53,512 nucleotides of DNA from an uncultured Actinomycetes bacterium. GTDB lineage: Bacteria > Actinomycetota > Actinomycetes > Mycobacteriales > Mycobacteriaceae. Position 1 is the stretch's first letter, and each line of letters opens with the position of its first letter. Shown one piece after another: positions 1 to 8,798 of the stretch. The position numbers were made by a program, and so were the translations under genes. Below the pieces are notes generated by a model. The model made no database searches. It was given only the letters and a program-made list of their open reading frames with translations, and was not told the origin of the DNA. The stretch is from assembly GCA_903884065.1 (NCBI GenBank), contig CAISDL010000065.1, positions 1-53,512 of the forward strand, in the 5' to 3' direction.

Positions 1-210
1 GAAAGGCCCGGCCCCAGGAACGCCCGCCCACCCCGGCGACACGGGGCACCTAAACGCGCCATCAGGCCAAAATTGCTACCGCTCAGCGACTTTCACGCGC
101 CAACGCCCCCGAACCCCACCGGCACGAAAAATCGAGGCTAGGTCCCCGCCGTAACTCAGGCCCACCCGCAGCATCGTGGCTTGCGGCGCTCAGATCACCG
201 TCGCCGGTTC
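1..210. other. Intergenic edge of window, no gene seen
   Basis: No convincing reading frame of either strand lies here. A small hairpin (CCCCG at 31-35, CGGGG at 42-46) is visible but has no T-tract. It lies about 165 nt beyond the stop codon of the minus-strand gene that follows. Confidence 0.5.
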
Positions 211-3200
211 TCAGGTCGGCGTCAGCGTGATCTGGAACACCTGGTTCGACGCACCGGTCGCGCTGCCGGTATCGGTCGTGGTCGTCGACACCGTTGAGTA
301 GATGCCGCCGAACATGTAGCCGACCACGGTCGGGCCGTGCAACGCGTGCACCGGGATGACGCCGTTGCGATAGGTGGGCAACGCCGGGTTGCCGAAGAAG
401 GCCGCGGTTGCGCCGTAGTTGCCGGTGCCGTCCGCTGTGACGGCCGGGATGGGCGACATGATGTATTCCTGGAAGGATCCATCGCGCGCCCGAACGAGTG
501 AGGTCACATCGTCGACCCACGGCAGGCTGGTGTCCTCGGTGAGTTGTCCAGCGGAGTAGTCATAGAGGCTGATGCCGCCGAGCAGGATGTCGTACATCGA
601 CCGTGAGCACCGGTCGAAAAGCGGGATGTCGGCCGTTGTGTATTGGCTGAAGAACTGCTGGTAGGCCGCATCGACCCGGGCCTGCCCGCCCGGCCCGATG
701 ATGATCGGCGCCTGATAACCGGTGCCGTCGTCGCCGGGGGTGAACACGCCGCCCAGGTAAGCCAACTCCGCTTGTCCGCCACTTCCTGTGAAACTGACAA
801 GGTTGCCGTCCCTGCGCCGGAAATTCACCGGATCGCGCTGCGCCTTGTAGCCGGCGATGGCAAGTTTCCTGCCGGTGTCGATGATGCGGAAGCTGCGAAT
901 TTCGTCGGTGTAGACCTGGCTGATGGTGGCCGTCGCTCCGTTGTAGCCGCCCTGGAAATTATGTCCGAAGACGAGATAGGTCCTGCCGTTCAGGGCCCCC
1001 ATTCCCCCGCCTGTCACCTCTAGTACAGGATCGGAGATCTGCCTCAGTTTGACGCGGTCGGCCACATCGCCACCGTTGATGACCGCCTCCGCCAAGCCCT
1101 TGATGCTCAGGGCTGTCAACGTGTCGTAGGTCCTGAAGTCGCGGGTGAACGCAGCCAGGGAGGCGCCGGTCACATCGACCTCGCTGTCGCGGCTGGCGGT
1201 GATGGTGCTGCCGTCGATGGCGGTGATCGTTGTTCCGGGCGGGAAGATCTCCTGACCTGACGGGAAGGGCAGAACTCCCGAAACGGATTGCCCTACAGCC
1301 AGATTCTCCAGCCCGCTGGTGACGGTGATGTTCTTGCTCTTCAGGCTGACGTCGCCGGTGAAGCTCACCGTGCCGGGCACGGAGTAGCCGCCGACGGTGT
1401 AGAGCGTGTCACCCTTCTGGTAGAACTGCTGGTCGGCCGCGCTCAGGGGGTCGGAGATGGCGGTCGGCACATCGGTCTGGCTCCACGGCCGCGACCAGAC
1501 TTGCCAGTTGACCGGGTTGATGACGTAGATGACGCCGTTCTGGAAACTGGGCGGGAAACTCTCCTCGCCGCTGGGTGAGAAGTTGTGCAGGCCGTTGGTT
1601 CGGCCGCCGAACACCAGCCACAGGCCGCTCGGATAGTCGCGCGTGGGCGACACCTGGGCGTAAACGCCGCCCTGGATCCCCGGTAGGTCGGCGATGCCCG
1701 GGGCGCTCACCGGCGAGATGTTCAGTGTGTAGGGCAGGTTCTCACTGGTGCCGTTCACCGGCGTGGGCGACGTGGCCGTCGGCACGGGTGGCGGGGCTGG
1801 CAGGCCGCCCTGCGGCACGGTCACGAAGGAGGTGGGCAAGTCGTCGGCGGCGCCGTTGAGGACCAGCGGCGTGGGGACCGGGATGGTCACCGAGCCGACG
1901 TACACCGTCCCGGTGCTTCGCCTGCCCGGCACCACCGAGCCGGTGAGGGCGGTTGTGCCCGGCAGCGCAGTGATCTGGTCGACGTCACCGTTCAGTTCAC
2001 GCCAGACGTTGACGCCACCGCCGCCGATGGCTGCCAGCCTCACCCGATCCCCGCTGGAATCGGTGAAGGTCAGGCTTTTGCCCACCGCGAACAACCCGTA
2101 GAAATCGCCGCCGGCCGTGTCGTCGTTGTCGCCGTCGAACGTGGCGCCGAGACTCGGGTTGCTCAGGTCGCCACCGCCGGTCAAGGGGTTCGAGTCGGGG
2201 TTGCCGTTGATGATCGGCAATTCTCCGTTGATGACAATGCGGTAAAAGGCGCCCCGCCGCAAAGGATGGGCAAGTGTCAGGGTGACCTGCGATGAGGTCG
2301 TCGAGGTAGGGGTGTACTCGGCGGCGACGACTCTCAGCGACGGACCGCTGGACGTCACCATCTCTGGATTGCCGAAGTTCGGTGCGGTGATGCGGTAGTT
2401 GGCCAGGTCGCTCGCCGTGCCGGGTAGAAGCGGGCCGTCGAAGGACAGGACCAACGCGCTGCTGCCGGGCGTGCTGGTGATGCCGGTGAGCACGGGGCCG
2501 TTGCCGTCCGCCGACGAATACACCTGCGGGTGTTCGGTGACCGGGACAGCCGGGGTCAGGCTGCGTCGCACGATTAGAAGCGCCCCGGACAGCACCTCGG
2601 TGAGCGGATTGGCGGGCAGGCCGGCGAGCCAGTGCCCGATCCGGTCTACGACCGCGACCAGTGGCGCGCTCGTTGTCGCGGCCGCGATCGAGAGGTGGTC
2701 GGCAGGCGCGGACGCTGCTCGGGATCTCGTCGGCGCGGGTGTGGTTGTGTCTGGAAATGCCTGCGCGACAACAGTTTCAGTTGTCACAGAAGTATGGGTT
2801 TCTGCTGCGGTGTCGCGGGCAGCCGCAATGGTGGCCGTCGGTGCCGGGGCCGGTTCCGACAGCGCCACGACCGGGGGGCGCAGGGTAGCGGGCACCCGCC
2901 GGGACCCGATCGGCTCTACGCTGACGGTGACCGGTGCCCTTGACGCTGCATGGGCGACTGCCGGCCCGTTCGGCGTTGCCCCGCCCGCTCGGCCCGACAC
3001 CTCGGCGGCGGCGGATTGCGGCAACCCGGACGGGCCTGACCCACCGCCTGCGCCCGTCGGGGTCGATCTGGTGGTCCGGTGGGCCCGGCTGGTGGTGTGT
3101 CCTCGCGCCGGTGCCGTGGCTGCACCGGCCCTCGCATCCGGCTCCGCCGAGCGGGCGGAGTCCGGACTGTCGGCGTTCGCCAACCCAGCCCCGTGGGGTG

Positions 3201-3267
3201 CGGCCAGTGACAAACCCAGAACGAACGCTGCTGTTCCCACGTGCCTGGCAATCCCGACAGTCGTCAC
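211..3267 (-). CDS. Large secreted Kelch/beta-propeller-like protein
   Basis: This 1018-residue protein starts at GTG. A signal-peptide-like segment (about residues 5-32, ending near ANA) is followed by about 150 residues rich in Ala, Thr and Pro, a usual linker in exported mycobacterial proteins. About residues 250-350 look like an Ig-type beta domain. The second half carries repeated VFGG, VGGY and FGHN blades that suggest a Kelch-like propeller, with a threonine/glycine-rich insert (about 645-700) resembling beta repeats of surface adhesins. The C-terminus ends in another FGG blade. No catalytic motif or sorting signal is recognised. It stands alone, divergent from the extradiol-like gene. 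Export and a surface role are inferred; the substrate is unknown. Confidence 0.75.
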   Translation of the reverse strand: MTTVGIARHVGTAAFVLGLSLAAPHGAGLANADSPDSARSAEPDARAGAATAPARGHTTSRAHRTTRSTPTGAGGGSGPSGLPQSAAAEVSGRAGGATPNGPAVAHAASRAPVTVSVEPIGSRRVPATLRPPVVALSEPAPAPTATIAAARDTAAETHTSVTTETVVAQAFPDTTTPAPTRSRAASAPADHLSIAAATTSAPLVAVVDRIGHWLAGLPANPLTEVLSGALLIVRRSLTPAVPVTEHPQVYSSADGNGPVLTGITSTPGSSALVLSFDGPLLPGTASDLANYRITAPNFGNPEMVTSSGPSLRVVAAEYTPTSTTSSQVTLTLAHPLRRGAFYRIVINGELPIINGNPDSNPLTGGGDLSNPSLGATFDGDNDDTAGGDFYGLFAVGKSLTFTDSSGDRVRLAAIGGGGVNVWRELNGDVDQITALPGTTALTGSVVPGRRSTGTVYVGSVTIPVPTPLVLNGAADDLPTSFVTVPQGGLPAPPPVPTATSPTPVNGTSENLPYTLNISPVSAPGIADLPGIQGGVYAQVSPTRDYPSGLWLVFGGRTNGLHNFSPSGEESFPPSFQNGVIYVINPVNWQVWSRPWSQTDVPTAISDPLSAADQQFYQKGDTLYTVGGYSVPGTVSFTGDVSLKSKNITVTSGLENLAVGQSVSGVLPFPSGQEIFPPGTTITAIDGSTITASRDSEVDVTGASLAAFTRDFRTYDTLTALSIKGLAEAVINGGDVADRVKLRQISDPVLEVTGGGMGALNGRTYLVFGHNFQGGYNGATATISQVYTDEIRSFRIIDTGRKLAIAGYKAQRDPVNFRRRDGNLVSFTGSGGQAELAYLGGVFTPGDDGTGYQAPIIIGPGGQARVDAAYQQFFSQYTTADIPLFDRCSRSMYDILLGGISLYDYSAGQLTEDTSLPWVDDVTSLVRARDGSFQEYIMSPIPAVTADGTGNYGATAAFFGNPALPTYRNGVIPVHALHGPTVVGYMFGGIYSTVSTTTTDTGSATGASNQVFQITLTPT

Positions 3268-3378
3268 TGCTGACCCCTTGGAATCTCGGCGCGGTCCGGA
3301 AAGACGATTTCCGCGAAACGTTAGCGGTTACCGACCCGTGGGCGGGAACATTTCCACCGGTTCATGACGGGTGGCGGC

Positions 3379-3384
3379 TAGCGT
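3379..3384 (+). promoter_or_regulatory. -10 element (TAGCGT) for a likely leaderless transcript
   Basis: A TAnnnT hexamer ends 7 nt before the ATG at 3392, and no Shine-Dalgarno sequence stands at the proper spacing. This geometry would put the transcription start at the A of the start codon, and it supports ATG 3392 over the upstream GTG 3371. Confidence 0.45.
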
Positions 3385-3391
3385 GGGAGCC

Positions 3392-4075
3392 ATGTTGGCG
3401 GCGATCGCTCTTACCCCCTGCGCCCCGGTGCTGGTCCCCGAATTGGCCGGTGCGGCGGCTGAAGAGGTCGCCGACTTCAGCTCCGCGGCCCGTGCTGCCG
3501 CCGCCACGCTTCCGCAACGCTGGATCGCCATCGGCGTCGGCCCGGCCGAATCGGTCATCGAGCCCGATACCCGCAGCACCTTCGCCGGCTACGGCGTCGA
3601 TCTGCCCGTCGCCCTGTCCGAGCAGGCCGGTCCGCAGATCACCGCGGTGCCGCTGTGTGCGCTGGTGGCCGGCTGGCTTCGCGGGCAGGCCAACCCACGG
3701 GCGGAGGTGCAGGTGCGGGTTTACCCGGCCGGCCTCGGTGCCGGTGCCGCGCAGACTCTCGGCAGTCACCTGCGCGCCGAGATCGACGCCATCGCCGACC
3801 CGATCGGCGTTCTGGTGGTCGCCGACGGGGCCCACACCCTGACCCCGTCCGCACCCGGGGGCCACCAGCTCGAGTCCGAACCTGTTCAGGCCGGCCTCGA
3901 TGACGCGCTGGCCACCGGCGATGCGACGGCGTTGACGCATCTGCCCGACGGGATCGTCGGGCGGGTCGCCTACCAGGTACTCGCCGGTCTGGCCCCGCAC
4001 CCCACCGCTGCGGTGCAGTTGGCCCGCGGCGCCCCCTACGGCGTCGGGTACTTCGTCGGGACCTGGAGTCCGTGA
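3392..4075 (+). CDS. Class III extradiol dioxygenase-like protein (Rv2728c-type)
   Basis: This 227-residue alanine-rich protein resembles the conserved mycobacterial gene found just before miaA (Rv2728c). The family has the fold of the catalytic subunit of class III extradiol dioxygenases, but its reaction is unknown. The opening segment [12 protein letters not shown] and the later [10 protein letters not shown] are typical conserved strands. I chose ATG 3392 because the hydrophobic first strand begins there and a -10 hexamer lies 7 nt upstream; GTG 3371 would add seven residues. The stop codon overlaps the miaA start in GTGA, so the two genes are translationally coupled. Confidence 0.8.
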   Translation: MLAAIALTPCAPVLVPELAGAAAEEVADFSSAARAAAATLPQRWIAIGVGPAESVIEPDTRSTFAGYGVDLPVALSEQAGPQITAVPLCALVAGWLRGQANPRAEVQVRVYPAGLGAGAAQTLGSHLRAEIDAIADPIGVLVVADGAHTLTPSAPGGHQLESEPVQAGLDDALATGDATALTHLPDGIVGRVAYQVLAGLAPHPTAAVQLARGAPYGVGYFVGTWSP

Positions 4076-5001
4076 TCCGTCCGATCGCGATCATCGGCCC
4101 CACCGGGACCGGCAAATCCGAACTGGCACTGCACGTCGCTCATCGACTGAGCGGGCAGATCGCCGTCGAAGTGGTCAATGCCGACGCCATGCAGCAGTAC
4201 CGCGGAATGGACATCGGCACCGCGAAAATCCCACCTGCGCAACGGCTCGGCCTTGCACACCACCAACTCGACGTCCTCGACGTCACCGCCACCGCCACCG
4301 TCGCCCGATATCAGCAGGCCGCCGTTGCTGACGTCGAGGCCGTCGTCGGCCGCGGCGCGGTGCCGATCATCGTCGGCGGGTCGATGCTGTATGTCCAGTC
4401 ACTGCTGGATGATTGGGCCTTCCCGGCAACCGACCCGGCGGTACGCGCGCAGTGGGAGGCCCGCCTCGCCGAAGTGGGGACGGCGGCCCTGCACGACGAA
4501 CTGGCCGGGCGCGACCCTGCGGCGGCGGCGGCGATCCTGCCCACCGACGGCCGCCGCGTGGTGCGGGCCCTGGAAGTCGTCGAATTGACCGGCCGACCGT
4601 TCGCGGCGTCGGCACCGAGTATCGGCGAACCGCGCTGGAACACTGCGATCATCGGATTGGACTGGGACACAGCCGTTCTCGATCAACGGCTCGCCGCCAG
4701 AACCGATGCCATGTTCGAGTCGGGTCTGGTCGGTGAGGTCTGGGACCTGCTGGCTTGCGGGCTGCGTGAGGGGGTCACCGCATCCCGCGCGCTGGGTTAC
4801 GCCCAGGTGCTCGAGGCGCTGGATGCGGGGGGAAGCGCCGCCGACATCGAGCGCGCCCGTGAGTTGACGTTCGTCGGAACCCGCCGCTACGTGCGCCGCC
4901 AGCGGTCGTGGTTCCGGCGCGACCACCGAATCCGCTGGCTCGACGGCGCTTCGGACGGACTCGCCGACGCAGTGCTGGCGCAGTGGCGCCACGTATCCTG
5001 A
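4072..5001 (+). CDS. miaA: tRNA dimethylallyltransferase MiaA
   Basis: MiaA transfers a dimethylallyl group from dimethylallyl diphosphate to N6 of adenosine 37 in tRNAs that read codons starting with U. The 309-residue length is normal. The P-loop GPTGTGKS sits at residues 9-16, followed by the family motif [17 protein letters not shown] (about 39-55). The C-terminal segment [18 protein letters not shown] carries the tRNA-contacting basic stretch. The GTG start overlaps the stop of the preceding gene, and dapF follows after 15 nt, so the three genes probably form one operon. Confidence 0.96.
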   Translation: MIRPIAIIGPTGTGKSELALHVAHRLSGQIAVEVVNADAMQQYRGMDIGTAKIPPAQRLGLAHHQLDVLDVTATATVARYQQAAVADVEAVVGRGAVPIIVGGSMLYVQSLLDDWAFPATDPAVRAQWEARLAEVGTAALHDELAGRDPAAAAAILPTDGRRVVRALEVVELTGRPFAASAPSIGEPRWNTAIIGLDWDTAVLDQRLAARTDAMFESGLVGEVWDLLACGLREGVTASRALGYAQVLEALDAGGSAADIERARELTFVGTRRYVRRQRSWFRRDHRIRWLDGASDGLADAVLAQWRHVS

Positions 5002-5016
5002 CCAGGTGATCGGCAC

Positions 5017-5895
5017 ATGAGGTTCGCCAAGGGGCACGGCACCGAGAACGACTTCGTGGTGCTTTCCGACATGGACGCCCAGCATGATCTGACGGCATCG
5101 GTGGTCAGCGCGCTGTGTGACCGGCAACGCGGATTGGGTGCCGACGGTGTGCTGCGGATCCTCACCGCGCAGACCGCCGTCGGCGCGGGTGTCCTGGACA
5201 AACTGCCCGACGGTGTGGAGCCCGATCACTGGTACATGGACTACCGCAACGCCGACGGCTCGGTCGCGCAGATGTGCGGCAACGGTGTTCGGGTCTTCGC
5301 CCACTACCTGCGCACGAGCGGCCTGGAACACCGCGATGAATTCGTGGTCGCAACGCTGGCCGGTCCGCGACCGGTGGCTGTGCACGAGGCCGACGAATAC
5401 CGCGCCGACGTCACCGTCGAGATGGGCAAGGTCAACGTTCTGGGCAGTGGCGCAGCCACCGTGGGCGGCCGTCGGCTCACCGGTCTGGCCGTCGACGTCG
5501 GCAACCCCCACCTTGCCTGCCTGGTACCGGACCTGACCGCCGCCGGGTTGGCCGCGCTGGATGTCGCTGCTCCGGTGGAGTTCGACCGTGAGCAGTTTCC
5601 CGACGGCGTGAACGTTGAAGTGCTCACCCGCGCCGACGGTGGAGCGGTGTCGATGCGGGTACACGAGCGCGGTGTTGGAGAAACCCGTTCCTGCGGAACC
5701 GGGACGGTGGCCGCCGCCGCTGCCGCCCTCGCCGATCAGGACGCACCCACCGGAGCCCTGCGCGTCCGCGTTCCCGGCGGTGAGGTCAGCGTCGCAATCA
5801 CCGACACCACCAGCTTTCTGCGGGGGCCGTCGGTGCTGGTGGCCCACGGTGAGCTGTCCGACGGCTGGTGGGCCGACTGGGTCGGGCGCCGTTGA
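5017..5895 (+). CDS. dapF: Diaminopimelate epimerase DapF
   Basis: DapF interconverts LL- and meso-diaminopimelate, the last step before lysine and the peptidoglycan cross-linking residue. It uses a cofactor-independent two-cysteine mechanism. Both catalytic cysteines are present: Cys87 in QMCGNGVR and Cys226 in RSCGTGT. The N-terminal motif [12 protein letters not shown] is typical. At 292 residues the length is normal for mycobacteria. The ATG at 5017 lies 15 nt after miaA, which suggests co-transcription. Confidence 0.97.
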   Translation: MRFAKGHGTENDFVVLSDMDAQHDLTASVVSALCDRQRGLGADGVLRILTAQTAVGAGVLDKLPDGVEPDHWYMDYRNADGSVAQMCGNGVRVFAHYLRTSGLEHRDEFVVATLAGPRPVAVHEADEYRADVTVEMGKVNVLGSGAATVGGRRLTGLAVDVGNPHLACLVPDLTAAGLAALDVAAPVEFDREQFPDGVNVEVLTRADGGAVSMRVHERGVGETRSCGTGTVAAAAAALADQDAPTGALRVRVPGGEVSVAITDTTSFLRGPSVLVAHGELSDGWWADWVGRR

Positions 5896-5938
5896 GGCGG
5901 CAGCGGGACGTTATTGAGGTGCGCGACGTTGTACCGGC

Positions 5939-7378
5939 GTGACACCATCGAAGTCCGCTATGACCGATCCTGACCTGACCCCTGCCGTCGCCGAGCCCAG
6001 CCTCGGCGAACTGGCCCTTGAGGACCGCGCCGCGCTTCGCCGCGTGGCCGGATTGTCGACCGAACTCGCCGATGTCTCCGAGGTCGAGTACCGGCAACTG
6101 CGGCTGGAACGTGTCGTGCTGGTGGGGGTCTGGATGGATGGAACCGCCGCCGACGCCGACGCCAGCCTCGCCGAACTGGCTGCGCTGGCCGAGACCGCCG
6201 GCTCGGAGGTTCTCGAGGGCATGATCCAACGGCGCGACAAGCCGGACCCGGCCACCTACATCGGCTCGGGCAAAGCGCAGGAACTGCGCCAGATCGTTCT
6301 GGCGACCGGCGCCGACACCGTCATCTGCGACGGCGAGCTCAGCCCCGCGCAACTGAACGCCCTCGAAAAGATCGTCAAGGTCAAGGTCGTCGACCGCACC
6401 GCGCTGATCCTCGACATTTTCGCCCAGCACGCCACCAGCCGCGAGGGTAAGGCGCAGGTGGAGCTGGCCCAGATGCAGTACATGCTGCCCAGGCTCCGCG
6501 GCTGGGGTGAATCGATGTCGCGGCAGGCCGGTGGCCGGGCCGGCGGCAGCGGGGGTGGCGTCGGCACGCGCGGCCCGGGTGAGACCAAGATCGAGACCGA
6601 TCGCCGCCGCATCCGGGAGCGGATGTCGCGGCTGCGGCGCGAGATCAAGGACATGAAGCAGGTTCGAGACACCCAGCGCAGCCAGCGCCGGGGCAGCGAG
6701 GTGCCGTCCATCGCCATCGTCGGTTACACCAACGCCGGGAAGTCGAGTCTGCTCAATGCGCTCACCGGGGCCGGAGTTCTGGTGGAGAACGCGCTTTTCG
6801 CCACCCTGGAACCCACCACCCGACGCGGAGAGTTCGACGACGGCCGCCCAATCGTCCTGACCGACACCGTCGGATTCGTACGCCATCTGCCCACCCAGTT
6901 GGTGGAGGCCTTCCGCTCGACTCTGGAAGAAGTCCTCGACGCAGATCTGCTGGTGCACGTCGTCGACGGCTCGGATGTCAATCCACTGGCGCAGATCGAG
7001 GCGGTACGCCAGGTCATCGGCGAGGTGCAGGCCGACCACCATGCGCCGCCGGCGCCGGAGTTGTTGGTGGTCAACAAGATTGACGCCGCAACGGAGCTGA
7101 CGCTGACCCAGCTGCGCCGGGCGCTTCCCGGTGCGGTGTTCCTGTCGGCGCACACCGGCGAGGGGCTTGACCGGCTTCGAGCCCGGCTGGGCGAACTGGT
7201 CGAGCCGCGCGAGGTCGTCGTCGACGTGACGATTCCCTACACTCGCGGCGATCTGGTGGCCCGACTGCACGACGAGGGCCGCATCGACGCCACCGACCAC
7301 ACCGAGGACGGGACGCGGGTCAAGGCCCGGGTGCCGGCCGCGCTGGCAGCGGTCGTCGCCGAGTATGTGACCAACTAG
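5939..7378 (+). CDS. hflX: GTPase HflX
   Basis: HflX is a ribosome-associated GTPase that helps split stalled or hibernating 70S ribosomes; in mycobacteria it is linked to hypoxia and macrolide responses. The glycine-rich linker (about residues 198-212) precedes the G domain: G1 GYTNAGKSS (about 262-270), G3 DTVGF, and G4 NKID. The N-terminal HflX domain contains YIGSGKAQEL. The GTG at 5939 has GAGG about 10 nt upstream. An in-frame ATG at 5960 (protein beginning MTDPDLTP) is an equally plausible start and would give a slightly shorter protein. It lies 43 nt after dapF. Confidence 0.95.
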   Translation: MTPSKSAMTDPDLTPAVAEPSLGELALEDRAALRRVAGLSTELADVSEVEYRQLRLERVVLVGVWMDGTAADADASLAELAALAETAGSEVLEGMIQRRDKPDPATYIGSGKAQELRQIVLATGADTVICDGELSPAQLNALEKIVKVKVVDRTALILDIFAQHATSREGKAQVELAQMQYMLPRLRGWGESMSRQAGGRAGGSGGGVGTRGPGETKIETDRRRIRERMSRLRREIKDMKQVRDTQRSQRRGSEVPSIAIVGYTNAGKSSLLNALTGAGVLVENALFATLEPTTRRGEFDDGRPIVLTDTVGFVRHLPTQLVEAFRSTLEEVLDADLLVHVVDGSDVNPLAQIEAVRQVIGEVQADHHAPPAPELLVVNKIDAATELTLTQLRRALPGAVFLSAHTGEGLDRLRARLGELVEPREVVVDVTIPYTRGDLVARLHDEGRIDATDHTEDGTRVKARVPAALAAVVAEYVTN

Positions 7379-7396
7379 TCAAGGCAGCCGCAGGCG

Positions 7397-7421
7397 ACCA
7401 ACCATCCGGTTGGTCTATCCT
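7397..7421 (+). promoter_or_regulatory. Palindromic operator candidate with -10 element before fadE20
   Basis: A perfect inverted repeat, ACCAACC-atcc-GGTTGGT (7397-7414), lies directly upstream of a -10-like TATCCT (7416-7421). The palindrome would cover the -35/-10 spacer, where a TetR-type repressor would block transcription. Lipid-catabolic acyl-CoA dehydrogenase genes are often controlled this way. The alternative is a weak terminator of hflX, but no T-tract follows. Confidence 0.5.
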
Positions 7422-7463
7422 CGACTGCGGTACAGCGCATCACTCTGCCGGAGGTCAACCGCC

Positions 7464-8624
7464 ATGGCTAACGCCGTCAAATACACCCGCACCCTGTTCG
7501 AACCCGAGCACGATCTGTTCCGTCAGTCCTACCGCGCCTTCCTGGATAAGAACGTGGCGCCCTTCCACGAACAGTGGGAGAAGGACAAGATCGTCGACCG
7601 CGGGGTCTGGCTGGAGGCCGGCAAGCAGGGCTTCCTCGGCATGGCGGTTCCCGAGGAGTACGGCGGCGGAGGTAACTCGGACTTCCGCTACAACACCATC
7701 GTCGTCGAGGAGACGGTCGCCGGCCGCTACAGCGGCCTGGGCTTCTCGCTGCACAACGACGTCGTCGCCCCCTACCTGCTGCACCAGACCAATGACGAGC
7801 AGAAGGCGCGCTGGCTGCCGCAGTTCTGTACCGGCGAGATGATCACGGCCATCGCCATGACCGAACCCGGCACCGGCAGCGACCTGCAGGGCATCAAGAC
7901 CAAGGCCGTCAAGGACGGCGACCACTACGTCCTCAACGGGTCGAAAACCTTCATCACCAACGGAATCAACGCCGATCTGGTGATCGTGGTGGCCCAGACC
8001 AACCCGGACAAGGGCGCGCAGGGCTTCTCGCTGCTCGCCGTCGAGCGCGGGATGCCGGGCTTCGAGCGCGGACGTCACCTCGACAAGGTCGGCCTGGACG
8101 CCCAGGACACCGCCGAACTGTCCTTCACCGACGTGAAGGTGCCGGTGGAGAACCTCATCGGCGAAGAGGGCATGGGCTTCATCTATCTGATGCAGAACCT
8201 TCCGCAGGAACGGCTCTCCATCGCGATCATGGCGGCTGCCGCAATGGAGGCGGTCCTCGACGAGACGCTGCAATACGTCAAGGAACGCAAAGCTTTCGGC
8301 AAACCGATCGGTTCTTTCCAGAACAGCCGTTTCCTGCTCGCCGAATTGGCGACCGAGGCCACCGCGGTGCGCATCATGACCGATGAATTCATCCGGCTCC
8401 ATCTCGACGAGAAGCTCACCGCGGACCAGGCGGCGATGGCCAAGTGGTGGACCACCGAGGCGCAGGTGAAGCTGATCGACCGCTGCGTGCAGCTACACGG
8501 CGGTTACGGCTATATGCGCGAATACAACGTCGCGCGAGCCTTCCTGGATGCGCGGGTGCAGACGATTTACGGCGGCACCACCGAAATCATGAAGGAAATC
8601 ATCGGGCGCAGCCTGGGAGTCTGA
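7464..8624 (+). CDS. fadE20: Acyl-CoA dehydrogenase FadE20
   Basis: This flavoprotein introduces the alpha-beta double bond into acyl-CoA in beta-oxidation. The 386-residue length equals that of M. tuberculosis FadE20. Family motifs include AMTEPGTGSD and the C-terminal YGGTTEIMKEIIGR. Because the latter reads YGGT and not YEGT, the catalytic glutamate is expected on helix G, as in long-chain and isovaleryl-CoA dehydrogenases; this is an inference from the family. ATG 7464 is preferred over the GTG at 7410 because GGAGG sits about 8 nt before it and the protein then begins as its relatives do. A palindrome and -10 element precede it, so it may have its own promoter. Confidence 0.92.
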   Translation: MANAVKYTRTLFEPEHDLFRQSYRAFLDKNVAPFHEQWEKDKIVDRGVWLEAGKQGFLGMAVPEEYGGGGNSDFRYNTIVVEETVAGRYSGLGFSLHNDVVAPYLLHQTNDEQKARWLPQFCTGEMITAIAMTEPGTGSDLQGIKTKAVKDGDHYVLNGSKTFITNGINADLVIVVAQTNPDKGAQGFSLLAVERGMPGFERGRHLDKVGLDAQDTAELSFTDVKVPVENLIGEEGMGFIYLMQNLPQERLSIAIMAAAAMEAVLDETLQYVKERKAFGKPIGSFQNSRFLLAELATEATAVRIMTDEFIRLHLDEKLTADQAAMAKWWTTEAQVKLIDRCVQLHGGYGYMREYNVARAFLDARVQTIYGGTTEIMKEIIGRSLGV

Positions 8625-8798
8625 CCGCGAATAGCCGTGGGCGATAAATTTCGTTTGTGTCCGGTTTTTATCTCGATTCGGAATCCCGATTCGGTAAATA
8701 CCCGCGTGTCATGCCAAGCTTTTCCCGATATATGCGACTTTGGGTCTCAGTATCAAAAAGTTGGTCGGGCGGTTGACCCGAACGCGGAAGGGCGACGC
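8625..8798. promoter_or_regulatory. AT-rich upstream region of the LGFP-protein gene
   Basis: This gap is much richer in A and T than its surroundings. It holds a palindrome GATTCGGAATC (8675-8685), two direct copies of CGATTCGG 13 nt apart (8674 and 8687), and possible -10 elements such as TATATG. GGAAGGG just before 8799 serves as ribosome binding site. I infer a regulated promoter; the regulator is unknown. Confidence 0.4.

Noticed and set aside
4399..7300. Two minus-strand frames (482 and 500 residues) opposite miaA, dapF and hflX
   Set aside because: They are antiparallel to conserved genes and show no recognised sequence.
8637..8798. N-terminal extension of the LGFP protein from GTG 8637
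   Set aside because: The extra 54 residues are AT-rich in origin, precede the signal peptide and lack a ribosome binding site; the true start is 8799.
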